From: Bradyrhizobium sp. SK17 | Lineage (GTDB): Bacteria > Pseudomonadota > Alphaproteobacteria > Rhizobiales > Xanthobacteraceae | Length of the DNA: 64,000 nucleotides | Direction: 5' to 3' | Assembly: GCF_002831585.1 (NCBI RefSeq) | Contig: NZ_CP025113.1 | Coordinates: 4,851,001 to 4,915,000, forward strand | Shown here: piece after piece, positions 1 to 8,615 of the stretch | How the letters are laid out: each line of letters starts with the position of its first letter | How positions within the stretch are numbered: position 1 is the stretch's first letter | Program-made: the position numbers and the translations under genes | Notes under the pieces: model-generated | Database searches by the model: none | Told to the model about the DNA's origin: nothing | The model's input: only the letters and a program-made list of their open reading frames with translations

Positions 1-8
1 TAATCGCC

Positions 9-36
9 AACGCCGGGCCGCAAGGTCCGGCGTTTT
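9..36 (+). terminator. Rho-independent terminator of an upstream gene
   Basis: An 11-bp stem (one G-T wobble) with a GCAA tetraloop is followed by a TTTT run reading rightwards. It most likely ends a plus-strand gene lying before the window. The following stretch to 184 shows no gene I can support. Confidence 0.7.
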
Positions 37-184
37 CATTTGACCGATTCCTGGTCGACTAACGCCACCACGATCGCGGCAGCGACGTCGCGCGGTGTTC
101 CGCGTCGTCGACCGCAAGGAGACGCGTGCCGCGACGGCGCGGGCGTCGATCGCGATGCTCGATGACAAGACGGCGGCACGAATC

Positions 185-211
185 AAAAGCCCGGCCTGAT
201 CGGCCGGGCTT
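185..211 (-). terminator. Terminator of the rpsF-rpsR-rplI operon
   Basis: A perfect 10-bp GC-rich stem (187-196 with 202-211), read on the minus strand, ends in TTTT just after the rplI stop. It would end the ribosomal protein transcript. Confidence 0.75.
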
Positions 212-238
212 CGATTGGTAGGGCGATGGAGCGAAAGC

Positions 239-841
239 TTACTTCTCTTCGGCAGCCGGAGCCGGCGCCTCTTCGTCGTCGTGCTGGGCTTCCGGATCGA
301 AGAATTCGCCGGCGGCGGCGAGCGCCTCGGCAGCCGCGTCCTGGTCTTCCTGGCGGGTCGAGATGTCCTCGCCGCGCTTGATCCGCTCGGCCTCTTCGGC
401 AGAGCGGGCGACCGTCACGTTGACGCTGGTCTCGACCTCGGGGTGGACCGCGATCGTGACCTTCTGCTGGCCGATCACCTTGATCGGCGAGTCGAGCCAG
501 ACCTGCGGACGCGCCACGGTGATGCCGTCGGCGGCGAGCGCCAGCACGATGTCGCGCACCGAGACCGAGCCGAACAGCTGGCCGGATTCGGAGGCCTGGC
601 GGATGATGACGATGTCGCGGCCGTCGATCTTCTCGGCGACCTTGGAGGCTTCGCCCTTGGCCTTGATGTTGTTGGCCTCGAGCTCGGCCTTCATGCCGTC
701 ATACTTGGCGCGGTTCGCCTCGGTGGCGCGCAGCGCCTTACCGCGCTTGAGCAGGAAGTTGCGGGCGAACCCGTCCTTGACGCGCACGACTTCGCCCATC
801 TGCCCAAGCTTGGCGACGCGTTCCAGCAGAATGACTTCCAT
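239..841 (-). CDS. rplI: 50S ribosomal protein L9
   Basis: Ribosomal protein L9 of the large subunit, which binds 23S rRNA near the L1 stalk. The N-terminal rRNA-binding domain shows the family pattern around residues 13-30 ([16 protein letters not shown]). A charged central helix and the C-terminal domain follow. At 200 residues it is longer than the roughly 150 of E. coli L9 because of an acidic, alanine-rich tail from about residue 155, usual in related alphaproteobacteria. The ATG at 841 is preceded by an AGGAG Shine-Dalgarno sequence. It is the last gene of the minus-strand rpsF-rpsR-DUF2232-rplI operon. Confidence 0.97.
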   Translation of the reverse strand: MEVILLERVAKLGQMGEVVRVKDGFARNFLLKRGKALRATEANRAKYDGMKAELEANNIKAKGEASKVAEKIDGRDIVIIRQASESGQLFGSVSVRDIVLALAADGITVARPQVWLDSPIKVIGQQKVTIAVHPEVETSVNVTVARSAEEAERIKRGEDISTRQEDQDAAAEALAAAGEFFDPEAQHDDEEAPAPAAEEK

Positions 842-896
842 GTTGATTCTCCTTTAGATGTTTAAGTATCGGGTTGAAGTGGTTGGATCGAAAATC

Positions 897-1868
897 TCAT
901 GCCGCGGGCAGCGGCGGCGGTCTTGTCTGAAGGTAGCGCTGGCGCAGTCCGAACACGGCGTCCGCGATGCCAAGCGCGAAGATCGCCACCAGCGGCCAGC
1001 CGAACATGGCGACGACGGCGTAGATGCCGCCGAGCCAGAAGCCGCGATTGCTGAGCGACAGCGTCAGGGTGTGCAGCACCGCGAAGCCGACGAGCGCATA
1101 GGCGATCACCAGCGCCGTGGTGACGAGCTGGGCGAGCAAGGCGAGCATGCCGCCGACGAAGCTGAGCCCGGCCGCAACCAGCAGCGCGACCAGCGTCATG
1201 GCGGGAAGCGCCGTGCTGCGCAGCTCCGGCCACGGTCGGTTCAGCCGTCCGGAGGTCTGCGTGATCTTGCCGGCCAGCCACAGGTTGAGCGTCAGCGTGA
1301 CCATCGCGATGACCGTCGCCGCGAGCGGCGCGAAGATCACCAGCATGTCGACCAGCCGCTCGACCTCGCCGCTGGCTTGCGCTTCGCCGGCGCCGAGCAC
1401 TCTGAGCAAGCCGCGCCGCAACGTGCTGGTGATCGTGTCGGTATCCGTGCCGAGGGTGAGCAGCGCGCCGCTCGTCGTGATCACAGCGAAAGCCGCGATC
1501 CACAGCAGGACGCGGCCGACCGGGAACCATTCGAATGCAGGCTGCTGCTGGCCGACACCATTGCCCGCCGCCGGGCTCTCGATCGGCCGGCCGAGCAGCG
1601 CGAGGTGGCCGAGCCACCAGCCAGGCAGGGCAACCATCATGGCGAACGCGATGCTGTAGGGAAGCCCGAAGATCGCGCCGAGCACCGAGGCCGCAGCGAC
1701 GCCGCCGATCGCGGCGGCCAGCGGGCCCCAGCCGAGCGCCGACACCATCAGCGGCAGCGGCGCGAGATAGAACAGCAATATCGAGATCGCCGCACCCGAA
1801 ATGATCGAGGCGAACATCAGCGCCGACGCGGCGCCGGCTGCAAGTCCAATGGTGAGTATCGCGATCAT
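897..1868 (-). CDS. DUF2232 multi-pass membrane protein
   Basis: Integral membrane protein of about 323 residues with roughly eight hydrophobic segments and no catalytic motif that I recognise. It matches the DUF2232 (YybS-like) membrane family, which in alphaproteobacteria sits between rpsR and rplI. The open frame extends upstream to 2057, but that part overlaps rpsR. I chose the ATG at 1868, where the protein starts directly with a hydrophobic helix (MIAILTIGLAAGAASAL). The function is unknown; its position in a ribosomal operon suggests co-expression with growth. Function uncertain, coding certain. Confidence 0.88.
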   Translation of the reverse strand: MIAILTIGLAAGAASALMFASIISGAAISILLFYLAPLPLMVSALGWGPLAAAIGGVAAASVLGAIFGLPYSIAFAMMVALPGWWLGHLALLGRPIESPAAGNGVGQQQPAFEWFPVGRVLLWIAAFAVITTSGALLTLGTDTDTITSTLRRGLLRVLGAGEAQASGEVERLVDMLVIFAPLAATVIAMVTLTLNLWLAGKITQTSGRLNRPWPELRSTALPAMTLVALLVAAGLSFVGGMLALLAQLVTTALVIAYALVGFAVLHTLTLSLSNRGFWLGGIYAVVAMFGWPLVAIFALGIADAVFGLRQRYLQTRPPPLPAA

Positions 1869-1992
1869 CAGCTGTCCCGCCCCCTTCGAGCGGTTAGGGG
1901 TCCTGCATCGAGAACCCCAACCATCGGCGACCGGACGACCCGGAAGCCTTATGAGAATGAGCGGCCGGCGGTGTACCGCCGGCCGAAGACGA

Positions 1993-2232
1993 TTAGCGGA
2001 TAACGTAGGGCAGGAGGCCGAGGAAACGCGCGCGCTTGATGGCGCGGGCGAGTTCACGCTGCTTCTTGGCGGAGACGGCCGTGATGCGGCTCGGCACGAT
2101 CTTGCCGCGCTCGGAGACGTAACGCATCAGCAGCTTGGAATCCTTGTAGTCGATCTTCGGCGCATTCGCGCCCGTGAACGGGCAGGACTTGCGACGACGG
2201 AAAAACGGACGGCGGGCACCAGCATCAGCCAT
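1993..2232 (-). CDS. rpsR: 30S ribosomal protein S18
   Basis: Small-subunit protein S18, 79 residues, which pairs with S6 on the platform of the 30S subunit. The family features are plain: a basic N-terminus, the RRKSCPFTG segment around residues 12-21, and a basic helix with [14 protein letters not shown] near residues 56-69. It lies 6 bases downstream of rpsF on the same strand, as expected for proteins made in equal amounts. Confidence 0.98.
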   Translation of the reverse strand: MADAGARRPFFRRRKSCPFTGANAPKIDYKDSKLLMRYVSERGKIVPSRITAVSAKKQRELARAIKRARFLGLLPYVIR

Positions 2233-2238
2233 GATTCT

Positions 2239-2709
2239 TTACTCCTCGGTCGCAGCTTCTTCGTCGCGCGGACGGCGCGGACCACGATCGCCGCGGAAGC
2301 CGCCGCCTTCGCGATCGCCACGGAAGCCACCGCCTTCACGGTCGCCACGGAAGCCGCCACCGCGGTCATCGCGCTCGCGGTCACGGTCGGCCTTGCGCAT
2401 CATCGCCGACGGGCCTTCCTCGTGCTCTTCGACGCGCACGGTGAGGTAGCGGATGACGTCTTCGTTGATCCGCTCCTGGCGCTCGATCTCGGTGACGACA
2501 GCCGACGGAGCGTCGATGTTCATCAGCACGAAATGCGCCTTGCGGTTCTTGTTCATGCGGTAGGTGAGGGAGCGCACGCCCCAGCTCTCGGTCTTGGTGA
2601 CCTTGCCGCCGCCCTGTTCGACGATACCCGTCATCTGGGCCGTCAGTTCATCCACCTGTTGGGTGCTCGCATCCTGACGCGCGAGAAAAACATGCTCATA
2701 AAGAGGCAT
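2239..2709 (-). CDS. rpsF: 30S ribosomal protein S6
   Basis: Ribosomal protein S6, partner of S18. Residues 1-100 form the S6 ferredoxin-like domain (start [13 protein letters not shown]). The frame is open to 2886, but the ATG at 2709 has an AAGGA Shine-Dalgarno sequence at the right spacing and gives the family N-terminus. The protein is 156 residues, longer than the 100-135 usual elsewhere. The extra tail holds three tandem copies of a nine-residue unit, GGGFRGDR(E/G), at residues 117-143, followed by an acidic end. Such Gly-Arg-rich tails are typical of flexible RNA-contacting segments. First gene of its operon. Confidence 0.97.
   Translation of the reverse strand: MPLYEHVFLARQDASTQQVDELTAQMTGIVEQGGGKVTKTESWGVRSLTYRMNKNRKAHFVLMNIDAPSAVVTEIERQERINEDVIRYLTVRVEEHEEGPSAMMRKADRDRERDDRGGGFRGDREGGGFRGDREGGGFRGDRGPRRPRDEEAATEE
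2281..2361 (-). repeat. Three tandem 27-bp units inside rpsF
   Basis: Three in-frame 27-bp repeats encode residues 117-143 of S6 (GGGFRGDR followed by E, E and G). The units are near identical at DNA level, so copy number could vary between strains without breaking the frame. Confidence 0.85.
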
Positions 2710-2897
2710 GGTTGTCCTTTCCTGTGTTGGCGCGGGTTCCGGCGACAAGCCCTTCGAGACCTTCGGAAAGGACTCGAGCTGCTCAGAAGGCGGGAGCACG
2801 GGACGACGGGCCGACTGGCCCTGCCACATCAAAATCAACGGGTGAATTTGCTGAGACCGTCCGTTCAGCTCCCGGCCGGAGCCCACGAATGCCGCGC

Positions 2898-2925
2898 TTT
2901 ATACGGATTTTGGCTGGGAAGGCAA
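2898..2925 (-). promoter_or_regulatory. Candidate promoter of the rpsF operon
   Basis: Read on the minus strand: TTGCCT (2920-2925), a 16-base spacer and TATAAA (2898-2903). This is a good sigma-70-type match in an otherwise GC-rich gap and would leave a leader of about 180 bases before rpsF. The leader may hold a structured S6/S18 autoregulatory site, but I could not identify one by eye. The rest of 2710-3012 shows no gene. Confidence 0.5.
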
Positions 2926-3012
2926 GCCTTGCCCGCCACCGGATTGGCAATAGGGCTTAGTCTCTCGAGGCCAATCAACGCAACTTTTCCCAGTTCAGCC
3001 TTGATTTCTTTG

Positions 3013-3029
3013 TTTGTATATCATACAAA
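3013..3029. promoter_or_regulatory. Palindromic TetR operator
   Basis: TTTGTATATCATACAAA is a perfect inverted repeat: 7-bp arms around a 3-base centre, ending 20 bases before the TetR start codon. A possible promoter (TTGATT at 3001, TACAAA at 3024, 17-base spacing) overlaps it, so bound repressor would block transcription. AT-rich palindromes of this size are classic TetR-family sites. It probably autoregulates tetR and the overlapping desaturase gene. Confidence 0.65.
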
Positions 3030-3049
3030 TATCTCGGGAGGACGATCAG

Positions 3050-3760
3050 ATGGGTTCGGAGACTGCCAGCGGCATGTCTGCGCCCGATCCGAAGCACGCG
3101 GTGCGCGCGACGCGGTCGGCTGGGCGCAAGATGCGTTCGCTGCTGCTCGACGCCGCGAGCCGGCTGTTCAAGGAGCGCGGGCTCTCCGGTACCTCGATCT
3201 CCGACATCGCTGCGGCCGCCGACGCCTTCCCAAGCCAGATCACCTACTACTTCCGCACCAAGGAGGCGCTGTTCGTCGAAGCCGCGAGCCGCGACATGCT
3301 TTACCTCGCGCGCGCCACCGAGCAGGCCGCCCTTCAGGCCCGCACGCCGCGGGACTACACCCATGCGCTCGCCGCGACCGTGACGGCGACCGACACGGTC
3401 GCCTTCTTCGCCGAGGCGCTGACGCTGACGCGACGCCGGCAGGATCTCGCACCGCTGGTCGAGCGCACCATCGAGCGTCTGCATAGCGAAGGGGCGCGCG
3501 CCTATGCCGGCCAGGTCGAGCGGCATGGCTGGCGTTCGCTGCGCGCCCCGGAGGAGAGTTCGCGGCGGTTCTGGGCGATCGCGATTGGCGTGATCGTCGA
3601 AGGTTTTGCGATGGGCCGCGGCGCTGAGGAGATGTGCCGCGAATTGCTGCGCGCGCTCGGCGAGCAGGCAACATCGACATCGGCTGCTGAGACGACGCGC
3701 CTGCGCCTGGTTGGCGACCGCGATACTTCATCCGCTCCGGACGGGGAGACCAGCTCATGA
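3050..3760 (+). CDS. TetR/AcrR-family transcriptional regulator
   Basis: DNA-binding repressor of about 236 residues. The N-terminal helix-turn-helix spans about residues 25-75, with the family pattern LLDAASRLFKERG, then TSISDIAAAA and ITYYFRTKEALF. The helical C-terminal ligand and dimer domain follows. The frame opens at a TTG at 3014, inside the palindrome; I chose the ATG at 3050, which has GGGAGG 8 bases upstream. Its last four bases overlap the desaturase start (ATGA), so the two are translationally coupled. The neighbour suggests that it senses a fatty acid or acyl-CoA; that is inference. Confidence 0.9.
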   Translation: MGSETASGMSAPDPKHAVRATRSAGRKMRSLLLDAASRLFKERGLSGTSISDIAAAADAFPSQITYYFRTKEALFVEAASRDMLYLARATEQAALQARTPRDYTHALAATVTATDTVAFFAEALTLTRRRQDLAPLVERTIERLHSEGARAYAGQVERHGWRSLRAPEESSRRFWAIAIGVIVEGFAMGRGAEEMCRELLRALGEQATSTSAAETTRLRLVGDRDTSSAPDGETSS

Positions 3761-4782
3761 CCGCGCTTCGCATGCGTGCCCGCGATTTCCTCACCGAAGA
3801 CGAACTGGTTTCGGTTCGACAGCGCACGACGTGGAAGGGCGTCGCCTTGATCGTGCACGCCTGGGCGCTGATCCTGGGCGCGATCGCGCTGGTCGCGTGG
3901 TGGCCCAACCCGCTGACCTATCTGCTCGCGGTCGCCATCATCGGCTCGCGTCAGCTCGGCCTTGCGATCCTGATGCATGACGGCGCGCATGGCTGTCTCT
4001 CGGCGGACGAGAGGACCAATCTCGCGCTGAGCCAGTGGTTCTGCGCCTATCCGATCTTCGCCGAAACCCGTGGCTATCGCCGTTATCATTTGCAGCATCA
4101 TGCCCGCACGCAGCAGGAGGACGATCCGGATCTCGTGCTGTCGGCGCCGTTTCCGATCACCAGGATGAGCTACCGCCGCAAGTTCTTCCGCGATATCACC
4201 GGGCAGACCGGCTACCAGCAGCGCAAGGCGCAACTGCTCAATGCGATCGGGCCGAAGGAGTGGCCGTTGTCACGGCGCGCCGCCAACTTCTGGCAGAAGC
4301 TCGGGCCGCAATGCGTCGCCAACACGCTGCTGTTCGCGGGCCTTGCCGCTGCCGGCGTGTGGTGGGCCTATCCGCTGCTGTGGCTGGTGCCGTTGTTGAC
4401 CTGGATGATGGTGATCACGCGCATCCGCAACATCGCCGAACACGCCGTCGTGCCCGACAGCTCCGATCCGCTGCGCAACACCCGAACCACGCGGGCCAAC
4501 GTCCTCGAACGGCTGTTCATCGCACCGTACTACGTGAACTATCACCTCGAGCATCATCTGCTGTTCTACGTGCCCTGCTACAACCTGCCGCGCGTGCACC
4601 GCATCCTGAGCGGGAGCCGCTATGCCGACCGGATGGAGGTGCAGCCGGGCTACACGGCTGTGCTGCGGCTTGCGACCGCAAAGCCCGATCGGGAAGACCG
4701 CCCGGGCCAATTGGTCAACAGCGCGCGCCGGGCGCGGGCCGGCGCCGAGGTCAACGCCGACCAGAATGCCGGTGGATTCTAG
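3757..4782 (+). CDS. Membrane fatty-acid desaturase family protein
   Basis: Non-haem di-iron desaturase/hydroxylase of 341 residues. The three histidine boxes are visible: HDGAH (about residues 73-77), HLQHH (about 111-115) and HLEHH (about 265-269), with an additional EHA near 228. Hydrophobic helices at about 28-70 and 190-225 anchor it in the inner membrane. These enzymes insert a double bond or hydroxyl group into acyl chains using O2 and electrons from ferredoxin; the regiochemistry cannot be read from sequence. It overlaps tetR by 4 bp and precedes the fab cluster, so it may adjust membrane fluidity under TetR control. Confidence 0.88.
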   Translation: MTALRMRARDFLTEDELVSVRQRTTWKGVALIVHAWALILGAIALVAWWPNPLTYLLAVAIIGSRQLGLAILMHDGAHGCLSADERTNLALSQWFCAYPIFAETRGYRRYHLQHHARTQQEDDPDLVLSAPFPITRMSYRRKFFRDITGQTGYQQRKAQLLNAIGPKEWPLSRRAANFWQKLGPQCVANTLLFAGLAAAGVWWAYPLLWLVPLLTWMMVITRIRNIAEHAVVPDSSDPLRNTRTTRANVLERLFIAPYYVNYHLEHHLLFYVPCYNLPRVHRILSGSRYADRMEVQPGYTAVLRLATAKPDREDRPGQLVNSARRARAGAEVNADQNAGGF

Positions 4783-4824
4783 GGCCGAACCAGCCCGGCA
4801 TCCCCAGGGTTCCGCCAGCGTGGC

Positions 4825-4854
4825 TTGACATCGCGCCTCCCATCAGTGTCTTAC
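4825..4854 (+). promoter_or_regulatory. Candidate promoter of the fabD operon
   Basis: A perfect TTGACA (4825-4830) is followed after 18 bases by TCTTAC, a weak -10. It lies between the desaturase stop and fabD. Two TTGCAAGG direct repeats follow in the leader. The -35 is strong, the -10 doubtful. Confidence 0.4.
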
Positions 4855-5002
4855 GGCCCGGTCCGGGGCCGGTTGCAAGGCTTGATTGCAAGGGATTGCC
4901 CGGACCCGCCGTGGCGCGGTTCGCGCGACGCGGATACCGTTTTCCCCTGCGGCAGGCGCGGCGCCTGCGCGGAGATCACGCTCAACAAGGTAGGGATCGC
5001 CG

Positions 5003-5956
5003 ATGACGGCAGCTTTTACGTTTCCCGGGCAGGGCTCGCAGGCGGTTGGCATGGGCAAGGCCCTGGCCGACGCCTTTCCGGTCGCCAAGGCGGTGTTCGA
5101 TGAGGTCGATGCGGCTCTCGGCGAGAAGCTGACCGCGATCATCTGGGATGGTCCGGGCGAGACGCTGCAACTGACCGAGAATGCCCAGCCTGCCCTGATG
5201 GCGGTTTCGATCGCCACCTTGCGCGTGCTCGAGAGCGAAGCCGGCTTCTCGGTCGGCCGCAACGCGGCCTTCGTTGCCGGGCACTCGCTCGGCGAGTATT
5301 CGGCGTTGGCCGCGGCCGGTAGCCTGACGATCAGCGACACCGCGAAGCTGCTGCGGACCCGCGGGCTGGCGATGCAGAAGGCGGTGCCGGTCGGCGTCGG
5401 TGCGATGGCCGCACTGCTTGGGCTCGACTACGAGACCGCCGTGGCGGTTGCCGATGAGGCGGCGCAGGGTCAGGTCTGCCAGGCGGCCAATGACAATGGC
5501 GGCGGACAGGTGGTGGTCTCCGGCGACAAGGCCGCGGTCGATCGCGCCGTCGAGATCGCCAAGACCAAGGGCGCCAAGCGCGCGATGCTGCTGCCGGTGT
5601 CGGCGCCGTTCCACTGCAAGCTGATGCAGCCGGCGGCCGATGCGATGGCGCAGGCGCTCGCGGGCGTCACCATCAAGGCGCCGGCCGCGCCGCTGGTCTC
5701 CAATGTGCTGGCGTCCGCCGTCACCGATCCCGACGAGATTCGCCGCCGCCTGATCGAGCAGGTCACCGGGACCGTGCGCTGGCGCGAGTCGGTCGCCTAT
5801 ATGGCTGGGCAGGGGGTGACGCGGTTCTTCGAGATCGGCGCCGGCAAGGTGCTGAGCGGCCTGGTCAAGCGCATCGCCGATGGCGCGGTCGGCGTGTCCG
5901 TCGGCGGCCCGAACGATATCGCTGCGGCCAAGGACGCGCTGGCAACTTCGGCTTAA
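5003..5956 (+). CDS. fabD: Malonyl-CoA:ACP transacylase
   Basis: Transfers malonyl groups from CoA to acyl carrier protein, supplying the extender for type II fatty acid synthesis in the cytosol. The 317-residue protein shows the N-terminal FPGQGSQ motif (7-13), the nucleophile elbow GHSLGEY with Ser96, and the catalytic histidine in SAPFHCKLM (His204). Length is normal for FabD. fabG follows after 21 bases, and acpP and fabF lie downstream on the same strand. Confidence 0.97.
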   Translation: MTAAFTFPGQGSQAVGMGKALADAFPVAKAVFDEVDAALGEKLTAIIWDGPGETLQLTENAQPALMAVSIATLRVLESEAGFSVGRNAAFVAGHSLGEYSALAAAGSLTISDTAKLLRTRGLAMQKAVPVGVGAMAALLGLDYETAVAVADEAAQGQVCQAANDNGGGQVVVSGDKAAVDRAVEIAKTKGAKRAMLLPVSAPFHCKLMQPAADAMAQALAGVTIKAPAAPLVSNVLASAVTDPDEIRRRLIEQVTGTVRWRESVAYMAGQGVTRFFEIGAGKVLSGLVKRIADGAVGVSVGGPNDIAAAKDALATSA

Positions 5957-5977
5957 TGCAGCCGGGAGGAGATTTCG

Positions 5978-6715
5978 ATGTTTGATCTGACTGGCAAGAC
6001 CGCGCTCGTGACGGGTGCAACCGGCGGCATCGGCGGCGCGATCGCGCAGGCGCTGCATGCTCAGGGTGCGACGGTGGCGATCTCGGGGACGCGGCGCGAG
6101 GTGCTGGACGGCTTCGCGGCCAAGCTCGGCGAGCGCGTACACGTGCTGCCGTGCAACCTCTCCAGCAAGGATGACGTCGAGGCGCTGGTGCCGGCGGCGG
6201 AAGCTGCGATGGGGCAGGTCGACATCCTGATCGCGAATGCCGGCATCACCCGCGACAACCTGTTCGTTCAGCTGCGCGATGAGGATTGGGACGACGTGAT
6301 CGCGGTCAACCTGACCGCGACGTTCCGGCTCGCGCGCGCCGCGACCAAATTGATGATGCGCAAGCGCTTCGGCCGCATCATCGCGATCACCTCGATCGTC
6401 GGCGTCACCGGCAATCCGGGGCAGGGCAATTACACCGCGTCGAAGGCCGGCATCATCGGCCTGATCAAGACGCTGGGTGCCGAATACGCCAAGCGCGGCG
6501 TGACCGCCAATTGCATCGCGCCGGGCTTCATCAAGACGCCGATGACCGACGCGCTGAACGACAAGCAGCGCGAAACCATCCTGGCGAAGGTTCCTGCGGC
6601 GCGGCTTGGAACGCCCGAGGATATCGCTGCCGCGGCCGTCTATCTGGCCTCGAACGAGGCCGCCTACGTCACCGGACAGACGATTCACGTCAACGGTGGA
6701 ATGGCTATGATTTGA
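5978..6715 (+). CDS. fabG: 3-oxoacyl-ACP reductase
   Basis: NADPH-dependent reduction of 3-oxoacyl-ACP to 3-hydroxyacyl-ACP, the first reduction of the elongation cycle. It is a classical short-chain dehydrogenase of 245 residues: cofactor motif TGATGGIG (12-19), NAG (87-89), Asn111, and the catalytic triad Ser139, Tyr152, Lys156 (NYTASK). A GGAGGAG Shine-Dalgarno sequence precedes the ATG. Its place directly after fabD marks it as the primary FabG rather than one of many paralogues. Confidence 0.97.
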   Translation: MFDLTGKTALVTGATGGIGGAIAQALHAQGATVAISGTRREVLDGFAAKLGERVHVLPCNLSSKDDVEALVPAAEAAMGQVDILIANAGITRDNLFVQLRDEDWDDVIAVNLTATFRLARAATKLMMRKRFGRIIAITSIVGVTGNPGQGNYTASKAGIIGLIKTLGAEYAKRGVTANCIAPGFIKTPMTDALNDKQRETILAKVPAARLGTPEDIAAAAVYLASNEAAYVTGQTIHVNGGMAMI

Positions 6716-6722
6716 GCTGTTG

Positions 6723-6764
6723 CCGGCTCTCGCAATGCGGCGAAAAGCCGTTTTCGGGAGCCGG
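6723..6764 (+). terminator. Hairpin after fabG
   Basis: A two-part stem: CCGGCTC (6723-6729) pairs with GAGCCGG (6758-6764), and inside it CGAAAA pairs with TTTTCG around a GCCG loop. There is no T-run beyond it, so it may be an attenuator or an mRNA-stability element separating fabDG from the highly expressed acpP. Confidence 0.4.
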
Positions 6765-6831
6765 TTCAGGCGTGTAGTCAAGGCTTTGGAAGTATGATAG
6801 CTGAACCCCCATGGATGGGCAAAGAACGCCA

Positions 6832-6858
6832 TTGCAGGATTTTGAATCCCTGTATATT
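6832..6858 (+). promoter_or_regulatory. Candidate acpP promoter
   Basis: TTGCAG (6832-6837), a 15-base spacer and TATATT (6853-6858), with a small inverted repeat GGATT-TTG-AATCC in the spacer. It would give acpP its own promoter with a leader of about 135 bases, which fits the far higher demand for ACP than for FabD and FabG. Confidence 0.45.
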
Positions 6859-7001
6859 GGCGTGGCGACGCCTGCCGTTCGCCGGGGCTTAGTCGGCTAC
6901 GACCGGGCCGAATCAAGACTATGCGCGATTGAGTAATCGAGACGACCACGATGGCTCGTATCGTCTTGGGGTCGGGTCCAATGGAACAACGAGGTTGAAC
7001 G

Positions 7002-7241
7002 ATGAGTGAGATTGGCGAGCGGGTTAAGAAGATTGTGGTCGAGCACCTTGGTGTCGAGCCCGAGAAGGTGGTCGATAGCGCGAGCTTCATCGATGACCTC
7101 GGCGCCGACAGCCTCGACACGGTCGAGCTCGTGATGGCCTTCGAAGAAGAATTCGGTTGCGAGATTCCCGACGACGCGGCGGAGACCATTCTCACCGTCG
7201 GCGACGCGACCAAGTTTCTTGAGAAGAACGCGAAGAGCTAA
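7002..7241 (+). CDS. acpP: Acyl carrier protein
   Basis: Small acidic carrier, 79 residues, that holds growing acyl chains on a 4'-phosphopantetheine arm. The attachment site is Ser37 in [10 protein letters not shown]. The four-helix ACP fold and strong acidity are evident. It lies between fabG and fabF, as in most proteobacteria, with a separate leader of 286 bases. No second ACP was seen in the window. Confidence 0.98.
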   Translation: MSEIGERVKKIVVEHLGVEPEKVVDSASFIDDLGADSLDTVELVMAFEEEFGCEIPDDAAETILTVGDATKFLEKNAKS

Positions 7242-7337
7242 CGCCGATCGCGAAGTTGACAGGGCCGGACGGACCGCGATCGAGCGGTCCCCCGGCTTCT
7301 TACTATTAGCCGCGCATTGCTGGCCGGAGACGTGGAA

Positions 7338-8603
7338 ATGAGACGAGTTGTCGTCACGGGGCTGGGCATGCTTTCACCGCTCGGCTGCGGCGTTGACGCA
7401 ACTTGGACGCGGATCCTCGCCGGCGAGAGCGGTGGCAAGAAGATCGACACCTTCGAGGTGTCCGACCTGCCGAGCCAGGTCGCTTGCTACATTCCGCGCG
7501 GCGACGGCGCCAATGGCACCTTCAATGCCGATCAATGGATGGAGCCGAAGGACCAGCGCAAGGTCGACGACTTCATCCTCTACGCGATGTGCGCGGCCAA
7601 GCAGGCGCTCGACGACGCCAACTGGCATCCGACCTCCGATGAGGACCAGTTCGCGACCGGCACCATGATCGGCTCCGGCATCGGCGGGCTCACCGGCATT
7701 GCCGAGACCGCGGTGCTCCTGAAGGAGCGTGGCCCGCGCAGGATCTCTCCCTTCTTCATCCCGGGCCGCCTGATCAATCTGGCATCGGGCTACGTCTCGA
7801 TCGAGCATGGCCTCAAGGGTCCCAATCATGCTGTTGTCACCGCGTGCTCGACCGGCGCGCATGCAATCGGCGACGCAGCGCGGCTGATCGCGCTCGGCGA
7901 TGCCGAGGTGATGGTGGCAGGCGGCGCCGAATCGCCGATCTCGCGCATCGGCATCGCCGGCTTCTGCGCGGCGCGCGCATTGTCCACCGGCTTCAACGAC
8001 ACCCCGCAAAAGGCGTCGCGTCCTTATGACAAGGATCGCGACGGCTTCGTGATGGGCGAGGGCGCCGGCATCGTCGTGCTCGAGGAATACGAGCATGCGA
8101 AGCGCCGCGGCGCCAAGATCTACGCCGAGGTCACCGGCTACGGCCTGTCGGGCGATGCCTTCCACATCACCTCGCCGCCACCGGACGGCAATGGCGGCTT
8201 TCGCAGCATGAGCATGGCGCTGAAGCGCGCCGGCCTCGCAGCCGCCGATCTCGATTACATCAATGCCCACGGCACATCGACGCTGGTCGGTGACGAGATC
8301 GAGCTCGGCGCGGTCGAGCGTCTGCTCGGCAATGCGGCCTCCAAGGTTTCGATGTCGTCGACCAAGTCCGCGACCGGGCATCTGCTCGGTGCTGCCGGCG
8401 CGATCGAGGCGATCTTCGCGATCCTGGCGATTCGCGATAACGTGGTGCCGCCGACCATCAATCTCGACAATCCGTCGGTGGAGACGGCAATCGATCTTGT
8501 GCCGCACACGGCGCGCAAGCGTGACGTGAATGTGGCGCTGTCCAATTCCTTCGGTTTCGGCGGCACCAACGCCTCCGTGATCGTGCAGCGCGTGACCAAT
8601 TAG
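7338..8603 (+). CDS. fabF: Beta-ketoacyl-ACP synthase II
   Basis: Condenses acyl-ACP with malonyl-ACP to elongate fatty acids. The thiolase-fold protein has the Cys-His-His triad: Cys170 in VVTACSTGA, His311 in NAHGTST and His348 in SATGHLLGA. An upstream GTG at 7317 is in frame, but the ATG at 7338 has GGAGA 7 bases before it and gives the usual MRRVVVTG start and 421 residues. A palindromic repeat and a strong hairpin follow, separating it from mltG. Confidence 0.96.
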   Translation: MRRVVVTGLGMLSPLGCGVDATWTRILAGESGGKKIDTFEVSDLPSQVACYIPRGDGANGTFNADQWMEPKDQRKVDDFILYAMCAAKQALDDANWHPTSDEDQFATGTMIGSGIGGLTGIAETAVLLKERGPRRISPFFIPGRLINLASGYVSIEHGLKGPNHAVVTACSTGAHAIGDAARLIALGDAEVMVAGGAESPISRIGIAGFCAARALSTGFNDTPQKASRPYDKDRDGFVMGEGAGIVVLEEYEHAKRRGAKIYAEVTGYGLSGDAFHITSPPPDGNGGFRSMSMALKRAGLAAADLDYINAHGTSTLVGDEIELGAVERLLGNAASKVSMSSTKSATGHLLGAAGAIEAIFAILAIRDNVVPPTINLDNPSVETAIDLVPHTARKRDVNVALSNSFGFGGTNASVIVQRVTN

Positions 8604-8615
8604 TAGGTCGGTAGA

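Noticed and set aside
90..200. Plus-strand frame of about 35 codons ending at 199
   Set aside because: Looks faintly like a gene remnant, but no start, no Shine-Dalgarno sequence and no family match.
858..2003. Plus-strand open frame of 381 codons
   Set aside because: Antisense to the DUF2232 gene; translation is Arg/Gln/Glu-rich nonsense.
4982..7213. Minus-strand open frame of 743 codons
   Set aside because: Antisense across fabD, fabG and acpP; high-GC mirror frame, no signal for translation.
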